Positions 40,954 to 53,900 of a stretch of DNA of 64,000 nucleotides are shown in pieces. Numbering within the stretch: the stretch's first letter is position 1; every line of letters begins with the position of its first letter. Below the pieces are notes generated by a model. That model worked only from the letters and a program-made list of their open reading frames with translations, made no database searches and had not been told where the DNA came from. This DNA is from Arthonia radiata (taxonomy: Eukaryota > Ascomycota > Arthoniomycetes > Arthoniales > Arthoniaceae): contig PSQN01000016.1 of NCBI GenBank assembly GCA_002989075.1, positions 2,992,336-3,056,335 on the forward strand, given 5' to 3'. The position numbers and the translations under genes are program-made.

Positions 40954-42501
40954 GCTGCGTCGTGCATAGAGAACGAATGACTGTCTTTAGAGCAAGCTGT
41001 CTGAGTGGCGAAGACAGTCTTGAACGGCCAACGATTTCAAGGCCTGGAGAGGGGCCGCGGAGCCGAAAGTCGGAAAGGCAGCAACCACTATGCGGTGCGC
41101 ATGCGGTCTTGAAGTTTCATGATGGATAAATCTGTGATGAGCTTATTCGAGGCGCCCGAGAACGACCAATGTTTGGAAGGATGGTCTTTATCCCTTGTGA
41201 AAATGAAGCGCGTCGCATCGAGTGGCGATAGTAATTCTTGCTTCTCTTAGATCTTCCTCACAGATCTCAGTATAACTGCAGTCAGCCACACGCGGGCTGT
41301 CTGTCTCGGTAAAGAAAGATGAAAAAGGGGAAATGTAGGGGGCCTTCAGATCGCACTTGGAGTGCAAGGCGTTTGACAGGACCGCATGCATGGGGCGTGA
41401 TCGCTAGAGTGTGCCGTATAGTCATCCATGACAGTGACAGTATGCAAACGTGTACTTTCTCACAAGCCTGTCGTATTGGGTCTGTGCCGGCGTTCTGGCC
41501 GTGGAGAGCATGAGTAAGGCAGAACAGTTGGCGAGTGACACGAGAGTTTGCACGTCGAACAGTGATAGAAGTGCCCGCGATCTACTGTTGAACGGCATTC
41601 TGAAACGTGTCACCCGGCTTGGGGCCATAGATGGTGACCGCAACTTCTGAAGTGTGTCAGTGATATGTCAGCAGCCACGCAAGGCTGGCGCGTTGAAACA
41701 AATCAGCCTTCGTCACCATACGGAGACTGCTGGGCGCTCAGAAGCGAGGAGCGTGTCTCACGGCACCAAGCCGCTGCGAGGTTTTTGAACGCGGCACAAG
41801 CTGTCATCATCCAGGCAGAGACGATTCAAGCTGACTCTAACCGTTCCCGAGGGTCATTCTACGAAGGCACAAAGGTTGCCTGATGGTATGTCTGTGAGTA
41901 AGGCATTTGAAGAGAGGAGAGGAGAAGACGGGACGGGTCGCGAGTAGAGCAAGTCATGAGGGTCGGACGAGGTCAAGAGAATATAGGCACTCCCTGTTGG
42001 AGTAAAATATCGATGACTGGCTGCCACACTTTCAACAGATGGCACCAACATCACTAGGGGCCAGATCGCCGCTTAGCTTGCCGTGCGCCGCTTTAGCCTT
42101 CCACTCGAAACATCTTCCCTTTAAGCTCCAAAGACCGGCACTCCTACAGGTACCATAAGATTCTCCGGCCGAGCGCAACGCTTGATGATGACCAGAGCGT
42201 GGAGTACGCCGTCCTTCTCGGCTTCTCAATGTGAGATGAACAGAATCATCTGCCCCAAATGAACAACCATCGACTGTGGCAGGCCCGAATCCTTTCTTTC
42301 CACGTGAAAGTCTCAGGTCTTCCTCAAACTGCAAAGAGCCGCGGAGCCCACCTTCAGTCAATCAATGTCTGCGATGAGCTTTGCATTAGATATTAGCTTC
42401 TAAACATTAATCGTACCTCATGATCCATGACACCCAATCTTCAGATCCCATAGCTCAATCATCAAACCCCAACATTTCACAAGTCCGTCTCCCGACCATC
42501 C
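40954..42501. other. intergenic, no supported gene
   Basis: About 1.5 kb upstream of the wall-protein gene. The frames at 41665-41883 (plus) and 42032-42361 (minus) are open and not obviously low-complexity, but lack domains, splice partners and conserved patterns. This is likely the long promoter region of the wall-protein gene. Confidence 0.4.
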
Positions 42502-43821
42502 TCAAGCGCTCACCTCCGCAACACCCTGTGCCGCAGCCGCATCCACAAGCCTCCTTCGCCACCCCTCACACACCTCCTCAAACCCCCCCGTAACCTCTCG
42601 ACACACCGTCTTCGCCTCCCTGTTCTTCAACTTCCTCTCCCAGCCTCCGTTCTCGATCCACCGCCGTCCCATCTCTTCCAGCTCGTACTCCTTCCGCATC
42701 TCGCCCGCGCACTCTCTTGCGCTCTTCAGCCGTCTCGCGGCGCTGCTCTCGACCTGCCGGCTCATGTGCAGGCTGTCGCTGAGACCGGCCAGGGCGCTGA
42801 CGGCTTCTTTGCCGGTTGCGTGAAGATGCGAGAGGGAGTTGAGGGATGTGAAGGACGGTTGCGGTAGGGACTCGAGTGTTTCTGCCACGAGCACGAGGAG
42901 ATCATCGATGTCGTTAGGAGCTGGGCCGGTACCTGCGGCGATGGACAGTGGCGATAGCAGTGGGAACGCCGCAGACTGCAGCGTCCGCGTTTGGTGCGTG
43001 AGATGCGTCGTGATGGAAGCGTGTGCGGTGATGAGCCGGCTCGTCAGAGCCTCGAGCGTGGTCTGGCCGCCAAGGTCTCGGAGGCGGGCGTGAAAAGAGC
43101 CGAAGGTATCGGGGTACGGCTTGGAAGATGTCGATGTGAGAGACGGGGTGCGCTGCTTTGTGGGCGATGTACCGTTTGTGGCCGGTCGAGAAGAAGAAGA
43201 AGACGGAGGGAGGAACATGTGCGAGCCCTGGTACGCCAGCTCTTCGACGTCCCGTATGAGCATGCGCAGCTCCGGCGGAAGATCTATGCTTGCTGGAGGT
43301 GTGTCTGGTTCGCCGTAGTCGGAGCCGTCGTATAGGCTTTCGCTTGTCGTTGTGTCGTTGCGCTTCCGCTGCTGCTTGGGTGATGTGCTTTTACCATTGG
43401 GTATAGTCAGGTTCGGCGGCCGCGTATGTTGTTGTGCTACCTCTCCTGCATGGGATTTGCTCCGAGAGTGATTTTGTGCAACGTCGATCCCGTTTGGGAT
43501 GACTTGTGTTTGGCTTGTGTCTTCATCAACCATTTCGTCCTCCTCTTCATTCTCTTCCCATGCCCCTGCCAACTCATCTTCCAGATTACCCATACCGGAT
43601 CCTTCGCCATTTCCACCTATCAAAGAGCTACCAAAGTGTCCGTTGGGAGAGAGAATGCCATCATTCGATATTGTTGAGGAACCGCTTGCTTTGCGCCGGT
43701 GTGTGAGGGAGTTATGTCGGCTGTGCATGGGCGAGGTAGGGGTTTGTCTTGCGCATGCTTGAGACGATCTTCTTTGCGACCTTTGCGATGACGGCGACGG
43801 CGGCATCGACGTTGTTGCCAT
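42502..43821 (-). CDS. conserved fungal protein of unknown function
   Basis: A single exon of 439 residues. The first 180 residues are Ser/Pro/Asn-rich and look disordered, with an acidic run (WEENEEEDEMVDED). From about residue 180 comes a folded-looking helical part: DLPPELRMLIRDVEELAYQG, then FHARLRDLGGQTTLEAL, and at the C-terminus RRWIENGGWERKLKNREAKT with VTGGFEEVCEGWRRRL. I recall similar WIxxGxW ... FEEVC endings in unnamed proteins of moulds, which supports a real gene; no function is known to me. There is no signal peptide or membrane span. Confidence 0.75.
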   Translation of the reverse strand: MATTSMPPSPSSQRSQRRSSQACARQTPTSPMHSRHNSLTHRRKASGSSTISNDGILSPNGHFGSSLIGGNGEGSGMGNLEDELAGAWEENEEEDEMVDEDTSQTQVIPNGIDVAQNHSRSKSHAGEVAQQHTRPPNLTIPNGKSTSPKQQRKRNDTTTSESLYDGSDYGEPDTPPASIDLPPELRMLIRDVEELAYQGSHMFLPPSSSSSRPATNGTSPTKQRTPSLTSTSSKPYPDTFGSFHARLRDLGGQTTLEALTSRLITAHASITTHLTHQTRTLQSAAFPLLSPLSIAAGTGPAPNDIDDLLVLVAETLESLPQPSFTSLNSLSHLHATGKEAVSALAGLSDSLHMSRQVESSAARRLKSARECAGEMRKEYELEEMGRRWIENGGWERKLKNREAKTVCREVTGGFEEVCEGWRRRLVDAAAAQGVAEVSA

Positions 43822-44919
43822 GATTGCAAATTCCAGGCGCTACAGTCGCAGGCTTGAGTCTTCGCGCAAATCTATGATCTTATGGATAAAGGAGCTTTCT
43901 AATTGACTGCGCGGAGTTGACGGAGTAGCGTGTTGCTTTATGCTGACTGCTTGCCTCCCTTTATTAGGCGCAATACGGTCTTCTTGACATCGGACAAGAT
44001 TGTGAAGGAAATTGGAATGGTCGGAAGAGCTCACCTACAATTCGCAGGTGGAAGCGGTTCGCCGTGTCATTGGTCAGCTGCGGCGCACTCGTCTGAATTA
44101 GGTCGATGCTCGTCAGATGGGATCAGTGCATGCATGCCGGAGGAAATCGCATAAAAAGGCTGCTTTAGTCTGTAGAACGGAACGGTTTCTATTGAACGAC
44201 AGACTTCTAGCACGAACTATATACTGCGTTGAAGGCGGATCGTGGCCGTCTTTCACCATGCAAACCCACGGTATCACCTCCGTCGTGCGATGAGCTCTCT
44301 TCGTGAAAGCACCGTGGCGTAGATCGGCACCATTTTCATGTTGTCGTTGTCTAATGGCCATCTTGCACGACGCTAGTTCTTCCTATAGTGCAGGATCTCG
44401 ACCCCTGGCTTCATTGCTCTTTGGGAAGTCAAATCCACCAGGCTCGCGATTGCCCTTTCCCAACGACCTTTGGCCTTGCTGCCACACACTTCAGCCATGC
44501 TTCGGTCCATCGAACCGGGTATGGCACTGGCTTTTGGCGCTTCGCTGACGATTGAATCCAGGCCTCGGACTGGTTCAAGCGATATGGCTAACAGTGCTGC
44601 GCCAGGACTTGATGATTTGTAAATGATGTTGACATGCCATCTCCTACGGCATGCAAGCCGGCGAAACACTTCGATCAAATGAACTTTCAACCTCCGCGAT
44701 GTTGGCCCTCGGCAGCGGCCGTCTGCTGGGCAAGGAGAACCCAGAAGTCTTTGCCGTTGGACATGGCATTGGCTTCGTTAGGGATGTCAGCATGTTGCGC
44801 TTTCAAAAGCAAACAACGCACGTACGTTTCGTTCCCCAAGCACCCATAGTGTTGCGCTTTGCTGCCGCGCCTCCTTCTGGTTTATATAGACACTCGCGCT
44901 CCATCTCAGCTACACGCAG
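43822..44919. other. intergenic, no supported gene
   Basis: About 1.1 kb. Frames such as 44373-44690 (minus) and 44651-44926 (plus) overlap each other and show no domain. The right end may be 3' sequence of the next gene. Confidence 0.4.
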
Positions 44920-45633
44920 TCAATGAATTGCCCACAGCTTTTGATTGGAATATGCTGGTTGTGCAGGTTTGACCGTAACTGCTAAAAATACAGCTTGCTC
45001 GCCGCGCCATGATTTTGGAGAGTATAGGATATAGTCGAGAAGAAGCTTACAGCCGCTGATGGTACTGGCATAACCTGTCATAAGTCGTTAGCCGGGGGGC
45101 GGGCAATATCTCTCGCCAGGTCGCGCGCGGTCTTGTTCGTATTTATGTAGCATATATTCATCACTCTCGGGTGTATGTGTCTTGGGAGCACTCACGCTTC
45201 TGCAAGAAGTCACTGATCTCTTTCGCGTTGAACCCTTTCGCCGGCACGTGTTGATCGATAGGACTCTTCGTCTGCGACACTGAAGTCGTAGGCGTCACGG
45301 TGCCACTGCTTGGAGCGGAGGAGAGCGCCTTGCCATCTATACTGGGAGTTGATGTGCCAGACACAGGTCGTCCCCTTCCAATGCCGGTTCCGCCTTTACT
45401 CCACGCATTGGTAGCTGAGGGTTGAGCTGGTTGTTGGGGTGGCTGCTTAGGAGCAGACGCAGGAGGCTTCGATTGCTGCGACTGAGGAGTCGAGCCCCGC
45501 GAAGGAGCTTGGCGTTGGTGCTGAGGACCGCGAGAGTTGCTGGGGTCTCGTTAGCGACGCGTCTCGGAAGGCGAATGGCCATCACAGATGATGTATTGTG
45601 TGTCACGCACCGTTTCTCCGTTGCTGCGCTCAT
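44920..45633 (-). CDS. Gln/Pro/Ser-rich protein of unknown function, three exons
   Basis: Exon 1 is 45633-45611 (MSAATEKR) and exon 2 is 45539-45196; the junction has a GTGCGT donor, a CGCTAAC branch site and an ACCCCAG acceptor in phase. Exon 2 encodes a low-complexity Q/P/S part (APSRGSTPQSQQSKPPASAP), then WSKGGTGIGRGRPVSGTSTP and a conserved-looking end, HVPAKGFNAKEISDFLQK. A third exon, 45074-44920, can be joined in phase (121-nt intron, 173 residues in total), but its sequence is less convincing and the true last exon may differ. The pattern suggests a cytoplasmic RNA- or ribosome-associated protein, which is only a guess. No catalytic domain was found. Confidence 0.5.
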
Positions 45634-46004
45634 CCTCGCTCGGAAAGATCTCTCTCACTTCACAGCACCACAGCGCCAGGGGGTGGTTGTTGAGGAATAA
45701 TCATTGAACTGAAGGCACTCCAATGACCGCTTCGCACCATGACGCGCTAGCTGACAGGGTAGGTGACACGATCTATCACTAGCGCGAATTCTAGATGAAG
45801 CAAATGTCAAGGTGCAGCAGATCTTCTTACGGAGTATTCCAACAGCAATGCATAAGCAGACTGTAACTTGCGGACACACGGGGGTGTTATGTGAACATAG
45901 AGTTGTGCGTGCTGGGTACCAAGACTATATAGGATCTAAAGATAGCAATACCCTTGTTGGACAAAATTTACGAATACTCTGAGTTCATACACAACAGCCC
46001 TCCC

Positions 46005-47731
46005 TCATACCGAGTTTGGGTCGTGCGGGTGCGTTGGGTAGGACTCATGACGACCGGAGGAGAGACTTCCCCCGATACGGCTTGCGCGCCTTCCCTCGTT
46101 TTGCTTCCTATCCGCTGCAAGCTCTTGAGCAAATTTGCTGCGCTTTCTGACTTCAGGACCCTTCCAGTAGAAGATGTAAATCGGGATGACAACTAGAACG
46201 CCTAAGCATGCCAAGATAGTGGACGCATACTCGAGATGATACTCTCCGCCGATGTTCGAGTACATTGGTGTGGAATACATTGAGGCGATACCTGCAAGGA
46301 AGTCGCGAGCAAGCGCGTTTCCGCCTGTCGCCGACGCAGAATATACACCTGAGAGCCAGTCAGAAACCATTCAAGCGGCCAAAGTAACATGATGGAGATG
46401 AATATACCGTATGAAGCAACCATGTAGTCAATTGTAGCCATGTAGATGGCATAGTTCGCGATGGCGATCAAAGTCGTGAAGAACATTGGTCCTATCCAAT
46501 GCACGCGAGGCGGTCCGAGGCTGGTCCACGCGAACCCGAAAAGTCCTATTGGCTCCAGAGGCGCAGTAAATAATAACCATTTCAGTCTTCGCTCGGGTTG
46601 TAGGGCGTCCGGCCCATGTATCCTCCTCGTTTTTTCATCCTTCCATATCCACGGGAAGAACGAGAAGTAGGCAAGGAGATAGCCAATGACGACTGGAATG
46701 AATGTCCAAGCCTGCTCGACGGTCCCAAATCCCCATTGTTCGTAGATCGGCTTGAAACCTTGCATGAAGGTGAAAATGAGAGCGTCCGAAAACCCTGAGA
46801 GTAGCGAGAGAGACAATACGATCGGCTCTCGTACAAACATTTCAAATGGCCGGATCCACAGAATGCCGATCTCTTTCAAGCTGATGCGCGGGTTTTTGAG
46901 CTCGTTAGCCCCGTAGATATCGGGGTCCTCTCCACTCTTGCGACGCCTCTTAGCTTCCTTGTCTATCATGATAGTACTTCGAGTCTCCGGGACGCATATG
47001 AAGTGCACGATTTGGGTGAAACCGCCAAAGATCAACTGCACCCACGGGTTCCAGCGCCAGTCGAGAAATTTCTCTAGTGGCCCTCCCACAATAGGCCCAA
47101 TGGAGGTACCGCCTACGGAGGATAGCACTACAAAGGCGATAGCCCATTGCTGATCGTTTGGCTCCCAGAGATCAGCGACCATACCGAGAGTGACAGACCC
47201 TCCGGCTGAAGACAGGCCTCCCAAGGCGCGGCCAACAACAAGACTTCCAAAGTTGGGCGCGAGCGCAACTGGCAGTTGCCAGATATTAACCAGTAATAGC
47301 GACAACTGCAAGATGGGCCATCGACCGAATTCTTCCGACCACGGGGCCCAAAGCTCGGAACCAAAGGCGTAACAGACCAGAAAGATCATATCGCCAACGC
47401 GTGCCGCTTGCCCAGTGATGTGAAACTCTTCGGTAAGGGCCATCACCATATTATTGTACGTTGAGGTGTTGAAGTTCATAGAGAGCTGGACGATGAAGAT
47501 AACGCTTAAGGTAGTCCATTTCTTCCAGAAGGGCCATACGTATCCCAACTTCTCATAGCAGTCGTTTTCCGTGAGCTCGCGCTTGCCATTTTCTCTGACC
47601 AAGCCTGGAAGGGTCGGGTGTGGCTGGCCGATGACAGGTTTTTCGCCACCTGCAGGGCTTTCTGAGCCTGAACTGCTCTCGCCCTTTTCCATTCCGCCCG
47701 TGGCAGCCTTTTCGTCATGAGATTCGGCCAT
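46005..47731 (-). CDS. major facilitator superfamily drug:H+ antiporter (DHA1 type)
   Basis: Exon 1 is 47731-46408 and exon 2 is 46348-46005, with a 59-nt intron matching in phase (TAC G|GT GTA), 555 residues. After an acidic, Ser-rich cytosolic N-terminus there are 12 predicted spans. Family motifs: FGSELWAPWSEEFGRWPIL after span 2 (motif A, D/E-R-x-G-R type), VVGRALGGLSSAGGSVTLGM (motif B/C region), IGPIVGGPLEKFLDWRW and CVPETRSTIMIDKEAKRRR before the central loop. The second exon completes the last two spans (YSNIGGEYHLEYASTILACL, then LVVIPIYIFYWKGP). Relatives export polyamines, drugs or toxins at the plasma membrane; the substrate is unknown. No secondary-metabolite cluster lies nearby. 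Confidence 0.9.
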
Positions 47732-49126
47732 GTCTTTTGGAGGATCGATACGGGTGGACTTCGCTGAGATGGTGTCAAAGTTGATTTGATGGTAGGTGTC
47801 TAAGACGGTACCTTTTATCCGAGTCTTATGTCATTGAATGTTTGTGACGTGCTGGGACACCACGCGATGCTCGACGAGACGGTTGATCGGCCAATACCCT
47901 GGTTCATGTGTCGCTAGACCTTGGGTCCACTTAGTTCGGTATCTCGGTACTTGGGTCGAGATGCTAAGAGATGAGGCTCAACAGTGGGGTGGAAAGATAG
48001 CCAAACGGAATGAGATGAGATAAAAGTAACAAAGTGGACCCCCAGTCAAATCTGGGGTTCGCATATGTATTTTCCATTCTGTCAACCAGCTGCGACATCT
48101 CGATACCTCTGCCGTTTCCGGTCGGCATCGAAAGCGGAGGACTGGTCGCAGACGGATGGCCAAGACGCAGACATCATGCATCCCTCAGCTAGCAATCTAC
48201 GATCGCGGAACCGGATTATCGGCAGAATACAAAACTGGAAAAGAGTGTGCGGTTCGAGAGTCGTTGAGCGATGAAGCATCAGATCATTGGCCAAGTGCTC
48301 GGCTCACTTGCTAAATTACTCGTGCATCGCCACGGAGAAGATCTCGGAGTTTGACGGCTGTCATGCGCATTAGTGTGGTATTGATAAATAATTTCCTGTT
48401 GAAGTAGTATTCGTTTATACGTCCCTGAGCTGCAAGAGGCTGATAGAAATCCAGCAATCCTTCGACAGTTTCCTTTGGTATTGCATGAATTTGGCCGAGC
48501 CTTGTCCGATCTCTGCTCTGCCCGATACTCTCAATTTACATTGCTTCGTCGCGTCTTGCGTCAGCTCTGAGTCGCATTGCGAGCCTACACCGTCGAGGCA
48601 CTCAGTGACTTGGCACACTTGCCTAGTGATGAGGCCGTGCAAAATCTTCCGAGGAGGTTCGTCGAAACCCGTGAACAGGCAGTGACCAAGCCAGATCGAG
48701 TATTAGGCGATGCTGAAACAATGGTGGCGATTCTCGGCACGTGGCTTGTGCGTGTCATTTGAGATAGCTGAAACAAATAGACAGTCCCTCTCGAGACACT
48801 CGCAGACGCAAGCTTCCCAGATACATACACAAGACGCCCTCGCTTGACAATCATTAGGCATTTATACCTGTCTCACACAGGAGGCCGAATATCATCCATC
48901 GTAAATCACCGCTCATCATTCACTGCTCATCATTCATAAGTCGTTGCCCTTCGTGATGGGCATCACCACGTTCTCTTCCCAGGCAGCTCGTTGTTAGATC
49001 ATGATCTGTTGCCATTTTGTCTTGACGATCGGCGCTCATTCTCTTCGTTGCGAGTTTCTTCATGCCTTGTATTTCAGCAATTAGCCATATGAGTCCACGC
49101 TAACAATGCAGCAGTTGATACTTACT
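47732..49126. other. intergenic, no supported gene
   Basis: About 1.4 kb with only short frames on both strands, none with a domain or good splice partner. No repeat noticed. Confidence 0.45.
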
Positions 49127-49803
49127 TCAAGTGCCTATGCTCGATAGCATTGGCGCTCAATCCACCCAACACGGCTTATCCGCGTCATCAGCATTAAGGA
49201 CTCAAGACCGCAACATTTAGTTTCAGACTCACCTCCGCCGAGCGTACGAATGGGCTGGCCTTTACCCGCCTCGTGCCCCAAGAACGCGCCCGCTGCTGCG
49301 CCAATCAGTGTCGCAGCAATGTCTTTCCTCTCTTTACCACACCAGCCACTCAAACGCTCCTTCTGTTCGTCTTCCGTTCCGTCATCACGGCTGGGCTGAG
49401 TTTCGTCCTCATAGTCGTCGTAATCTTCATGTGAACGTCTTCCGCCATTGCGACCGGCATACGAGCCTTGTTGATCGACATCGTCACGCAGACGGCCTAC
49501 TTGCTTCTGATCTCGATTTTCTTTGTATTTGGCGGCATCGTCTTCGTAAGAGTCGTGATGACCGTGACGGCGAGAGCGCCCTGAAGAGCGCGTGCTCTGC
49601 TGATCATCGGGAACAGGCTCGAAGGAGCGTTTGTACAGCGCATCGTAGGGCGCCTATGCGGCGCAATCAGCTGTGCGACCGCAGGTACAGGTACGACCGT
49701 AATGTACCTCTTGTTCGTAACTGCGCCTGGCCCCCGCGTCGTCGTTTCTGTAACCGTCGTCTCCTCGGCGAGATCTGCGAGATCTGCGTTCGTAGTCGGA
49801 CAT
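49127..49803 (-). CDS. charged glycine-zipper protein
   Basis: Exon 1 is 49803-49708, exon 2 is 49653-49233 and the last exon probably 49134-49127. Introns of 54 and 98 nt fit in phase, giving about 174 residues. The protein is mostly Arg/Asp/Ser-rich and disordered (SDYERRSRRSRRGDDGYRND, RSHEDYDDYEDETQPSRDD). Near the end it has a single glycine-zipper segment, IAATLIGAAAGAFLGHEAGKG, which may insert in or lie on a membrane. Similar Arg-rich glycine-zipper proteins are common in filamentous ascomycetes and have no firm function. The 3' end is uncertain: an alternative acceptor further down (near 49063) leads to a longer basic C-terminus in phase. Confidence 0.6.
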
Positions 49804-50272
49804 GACTTTGTTCTGTTGAATAATCTCAAGGATCGGATAACACTGCAGCCTCCCTTTGCATTTACAAGAAATGGCGCTGATTATGAAGTGGGATCGACGG
49901 GATGACAGCTTGGTTGTGTACGTCATTCCCGTTCGAAAAGTTCGCATATGGGGCTACTGTGCGGTGCCGCAGAAGCCTGGATCATAAGACGGTCTGAGCT
50001 CGCTCACTCGCCTGAGCCTTCGCGGCCTCGAAGGCTCTTTTCTTTCCCAGTGATGTTGGTGAGTTCCAGCACTGCACGATGAGATCAAATGGATGCTTGT
50101 CGTTGCCATCGTTGATTGTCTCACATATGAAGTGTGCGTAGGTCTTGTTGACAGTACAGGCGGACGTGATATTCTACCGCGGGATCCGATGAAGTTTGGA
50201 TCGAAGCATCGGCAGCAGCGAAGCTAGAAAGCAGGATCACTGCTGTGCACACATACCTCGACTTCCTAGGAT
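49804..50272. other. divergent intergenic region
   Basis: About 470 bp between the glycine-zipper gene (minus) and a small plus-strand gene. No feature supported. Confidence 0.45.
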
Positions 50273-50527
50273 ATGGCAGACCAGACCGAATCTCACAAAA
50301 TCCCGAGACAGAACACGATATTGCTTCCACTTTCAAGCAATGAGGAGGCTTCGTCGTCGTCATCTGACCGTGCTAAACGGAGTTCCAGGGGTGAACGTTG
50401 GAAGCAGGCCATCAAGAAGTGGTGGCGAGATGAGTTGGAGATGCTCGAAGAACACGATCGCAGGAGCCGCGACCCAAATGAGCGCAAAGGCTGGGCATGG
50501 CGGCCGCAAGGGACTGGTCCTCCTTGA
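50273..50527 (+). CDS. small charged orphan protein
   Basis: An 84-residue frame from ATG 50273. It has a Ser-rich part (SSNEEASSSSSDRAKRSS) and a Trp/Glu/Arg-rich helix (ERWKQAIKKWWRDELEMLEE), and ends WAWRPQGTGPP. The composition is protein-like and the amphipathic helix with paired Trp is unusual, while the longer overlapping frame (50196-50579, plus) looks like noise. I do not recognise it. Confidence 0.45.
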   Translation: MADQTESHKIPRQNTILLPLSSNEEASSSSSDRAKRSSRGERWKQAIKKWWRDELEMLEEHDRRSRDPNERKGWAWRPQGTGPP

Positions 50528-50968
50528 TGCCCATCATCGTTGGCTGTGTTCCGTGCGGACCTCCATGAAGGTGTTATAGCCCAATGGCAACCATAGGGTA
50601 TTATCACCTGATGTTAGCAGATAAAGCCCGCGATCTACCCGCTAATGGCGGTCACCTGGCGACCGCTCATGAACCACTTCACCGCCACTTGACCACGTTT
50701 CGTTGCCTGGCCACCCTGCTCCATCCGTTGTTGACGCGTCGCCGCGCGCCTTCCTTGTTTACCTTCCACAAACCTTACGAAAATTGCAAGACTCCTGCTG
50801 GGGCCTGACAACCTTCACGTTTGATCTCCAGCATCTTACTGATGCTTTGTTGTTGCTCAGCTTTTGTCAATCACAACACACCTCACCACATTAGCACGGA
50901 TCGTGCAACTCAGCAATTCTTATTTCTCTGTACCTCCAGGAAGGCGCACGCGTCTCGCAGCTGCCAAG
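50528..50968. other. intergenic, 5' region of the DUF6604 gene
   Basis: About 440 bp. A pyrimidine-rich stretch precedes the ATG at 50969. No coding signal that I can support. Confidence 0.4.
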
Positions 50969-53900
50969 ATGATTCCCCGTGGCATGTTTGACAGCTATCG
51001 GCAGTACAAAAATGACACCGATGTTATTGCCAACTGGCTGGCGAAGAGTGCCACCGCCTGTGGCTACGAGTTCAACCCTCACAAGAAGGGTAAGAAAGGC
51101 AAGGCCGCGAGGAAGCAACAGTCCGCAGACAAGACCATCACAATCCCGGTACGTTTGAAAAGGCAGAAGCTGCTTGACTCAACATGCGCCAACAAAGTTC
51201 GTCCTGCATTAGAGAAAACATGTGCTAACGCATACATTAGCAATTCGTTGAGCTTGCCACCTTTCTGGCAAACCATTCGATATCGAATCTGCTCCAAGCG
51301 TCTTGTGTGGAATTCTTGGTGAAGCTTGATCAAGTCATTGAAGCTCGAGATACTCACAACGCCTGGTGAGTCCACAGCATCCCCTACGTCACGCCGAGGT
51401 CTTCAACACCCGCTCCATGGCAGGTGCTGCCGGAGGTGCCCGCATCGATCTGTCTTCAGCATTCGTACCTCAGTGGAAGATGCTGCGCAGAGCGTTATGT
51501 GCTGACACATTGATCTGCAGGTACAACTCTCACATCTACCATAACGAGGATGCACAGATCCACCACGTCTTTTTTGTTGATATATTGCGCCAATGCCGGA
51601 CTGTGCTGGGCCCCGATCTCGTTGCAAGAGCCTCCACCTCGCCACAACCGATGAAGAAGATCACCCCGCTTGTTGAGCAAGCCGCTACAATCGAGAACCG
51701 AGCACTACAGCAGCCTCAGAAGAAGCCTGTTGAGGCCAGAGCGACGCCAACGAAGCGACTGGCCGACATCCCGGAGATCAGAGGCCGCCCTCAGCGTCAA
51801 ATCGGACATGTTCTGAAGTCTGTCGAAAAGTCGGCCAGCCCATCGCCGGCTCTTGCCAATCAATTCGCTGGTCTTCAAGTTCAGGACACCACCGAAGAGC
51901 CAAGTCAGCCCACGACTTCGAGCGTGCCTTTAACGCCAAGCACTCCGCGCAATTCTTCACCTGACTACAAGGCGGAGCAAGTCACGGACGACCAAGAGAT
52001 GTGGCTGGCGATTCGTTGCTTCTTTGATGATCTCCAGTCCATCCGTAACTTCGCTGCACAGGGCTGGAAGGTCTACGCATCCAAGGGACAAACATTGCTG
52101 TGGCTACTCGCTGTTGTCACTGATGTTGCCTTGGACCTCGTTCGTCGAGCAGAGCTTGAATTTGAGGATCACTTCCCCAACCACAGCCTTGTCCAGGGTG
52201 CGCGGCTCCTGTACGAGTCTCACTGCCGCACAAAGAAGCACAAGAGTATCAAGGATCTCGCCGTCACTTCACTCTCGAACCCGTTCAAGTTTGTCGATTG
52301 GGATTTTATTGAGCCTAAGTTGATCCCTACTCTAGCCATATTGGAAGAGCTCAAAAACATTGAGAAGCCAGTGAGTGGAGATCCTACACCTTCAACGGCC
52401 GCCTTTACAACCTCTAGCCGGTCTTGCATGTAGCACCAATGTTCATTTCTACTTATTTGTTCGAAGAGCTAACCCCGAAACGCAGTGGGCGCGAGATTTT
52501 GCGGCTTGTGATCCGAAGCATTATATTGCAAGTCCGCCGGAAGGGTCGACGCCCAAGACTGTTCACGAGAACCAAAAGTTGTTCCTGAAGAGCATCTATG
52601 CTGATCTTTCGCTCGTCGCAAAGTTCATACCTGAAATCCGACAGTGTGATCACCTTTTACAGCACGTGAGCATACTCTTGGAACACAAGCGTCTCACCAT
52701 CGCGGCGGCTTTCGCAGTGCAAGTGATGTTCGATGTTCGTGGATTGACAAGCGGCTGCTACCACCAAGGATTCCAGGATCTCCGAACAGGTGCGTACGAA
52801 GTGGCAACCCGTCTGAGAGCTGAGGTCAACCGACATTCTACGCCCGCTCTCTTCAACTTGAATGTGATGGCTGACGTTGTTGTGTCTAGGCGGCTTGATG
52901 ATTGATAGAAATCTCGAGCGCTCTATTACTATCCACGAGGCCGCTTTCGGCGAAGATACTGCCAGAGGGACGATCGAATCGTTTCGCGACGTCTTTCAAC
53001 TCTTGGATGACATCGTCCTCTCTGACGCAATCAAGGTTCAGCGCCGGAAACTTGGCTTCAAGGTCAACAAAGACGTCGAGAATTACTTGTTGACCTTTCA
53101 ACCTCTGCTGTGTGGAACATTACTCTTCAAATGCAAGTGGGTGGCAGCGAGAGACGCTACCGGTTGGTGCAATAGCACCAGTGCAATTACGAAGGCCATG
53201 CATCTATACAATGCGTGCCGAGCCGAGGGATTCCTCACGGAAGACTGGAAGGCCATGGAGGAACTCATCGACATCTATGGTAGCAAGCACCTCTTCATTG
53301 GAAGTCGGCCCACCAATAATGACGACTATTACAAGCGCTTTTGCTTGGCTTCCGGATATTCCCCACGATTCTTTGCGCGCGATGCATGCGGCTGCCTCGC
53401 CACTCCACGCGGCAAGCTCGTCAACCTTCGCAAGGCACGTGGCTTCAATCTCACCGAAGTCGCGCCCATCTTGAGCCGGCTGCACGACCGGTTCCAAGGC
53501 GACGACCGAGCAGTAGCGGAAGCGATGTTTCGAATCGAACAGCGTCAGTTGCCCTCAGAAGTGCGAGTGGCGGACAAAGATGAGAATGGTAATCTCATCA
53601 ACATCCGTAAGGCGACGGGCAATAAGCCGCATCTCACGAAGGTGATTCTCCTCGACAAATTGGCCAAAGTCCTCAAGGAAGAACTGCCAGCGTTGAATTT
53701 CGACTATCTCAAACTAGAGCGTGAGTGCTGGGCCATGTTCGAGATGCTTGTGCAGAGCATGACCTACCGCTTCCAAGACCTGGGCTATGATTCTGTGAGG
53801 ACGGGCTTTTCGAAAAAGTTCGGAGTACCATCGATAGTATTCCCGCTTTTGTCTGAGGTATCATTGGAGAGATCGGAAGCCTCTTGTGTCGATTGCAAGG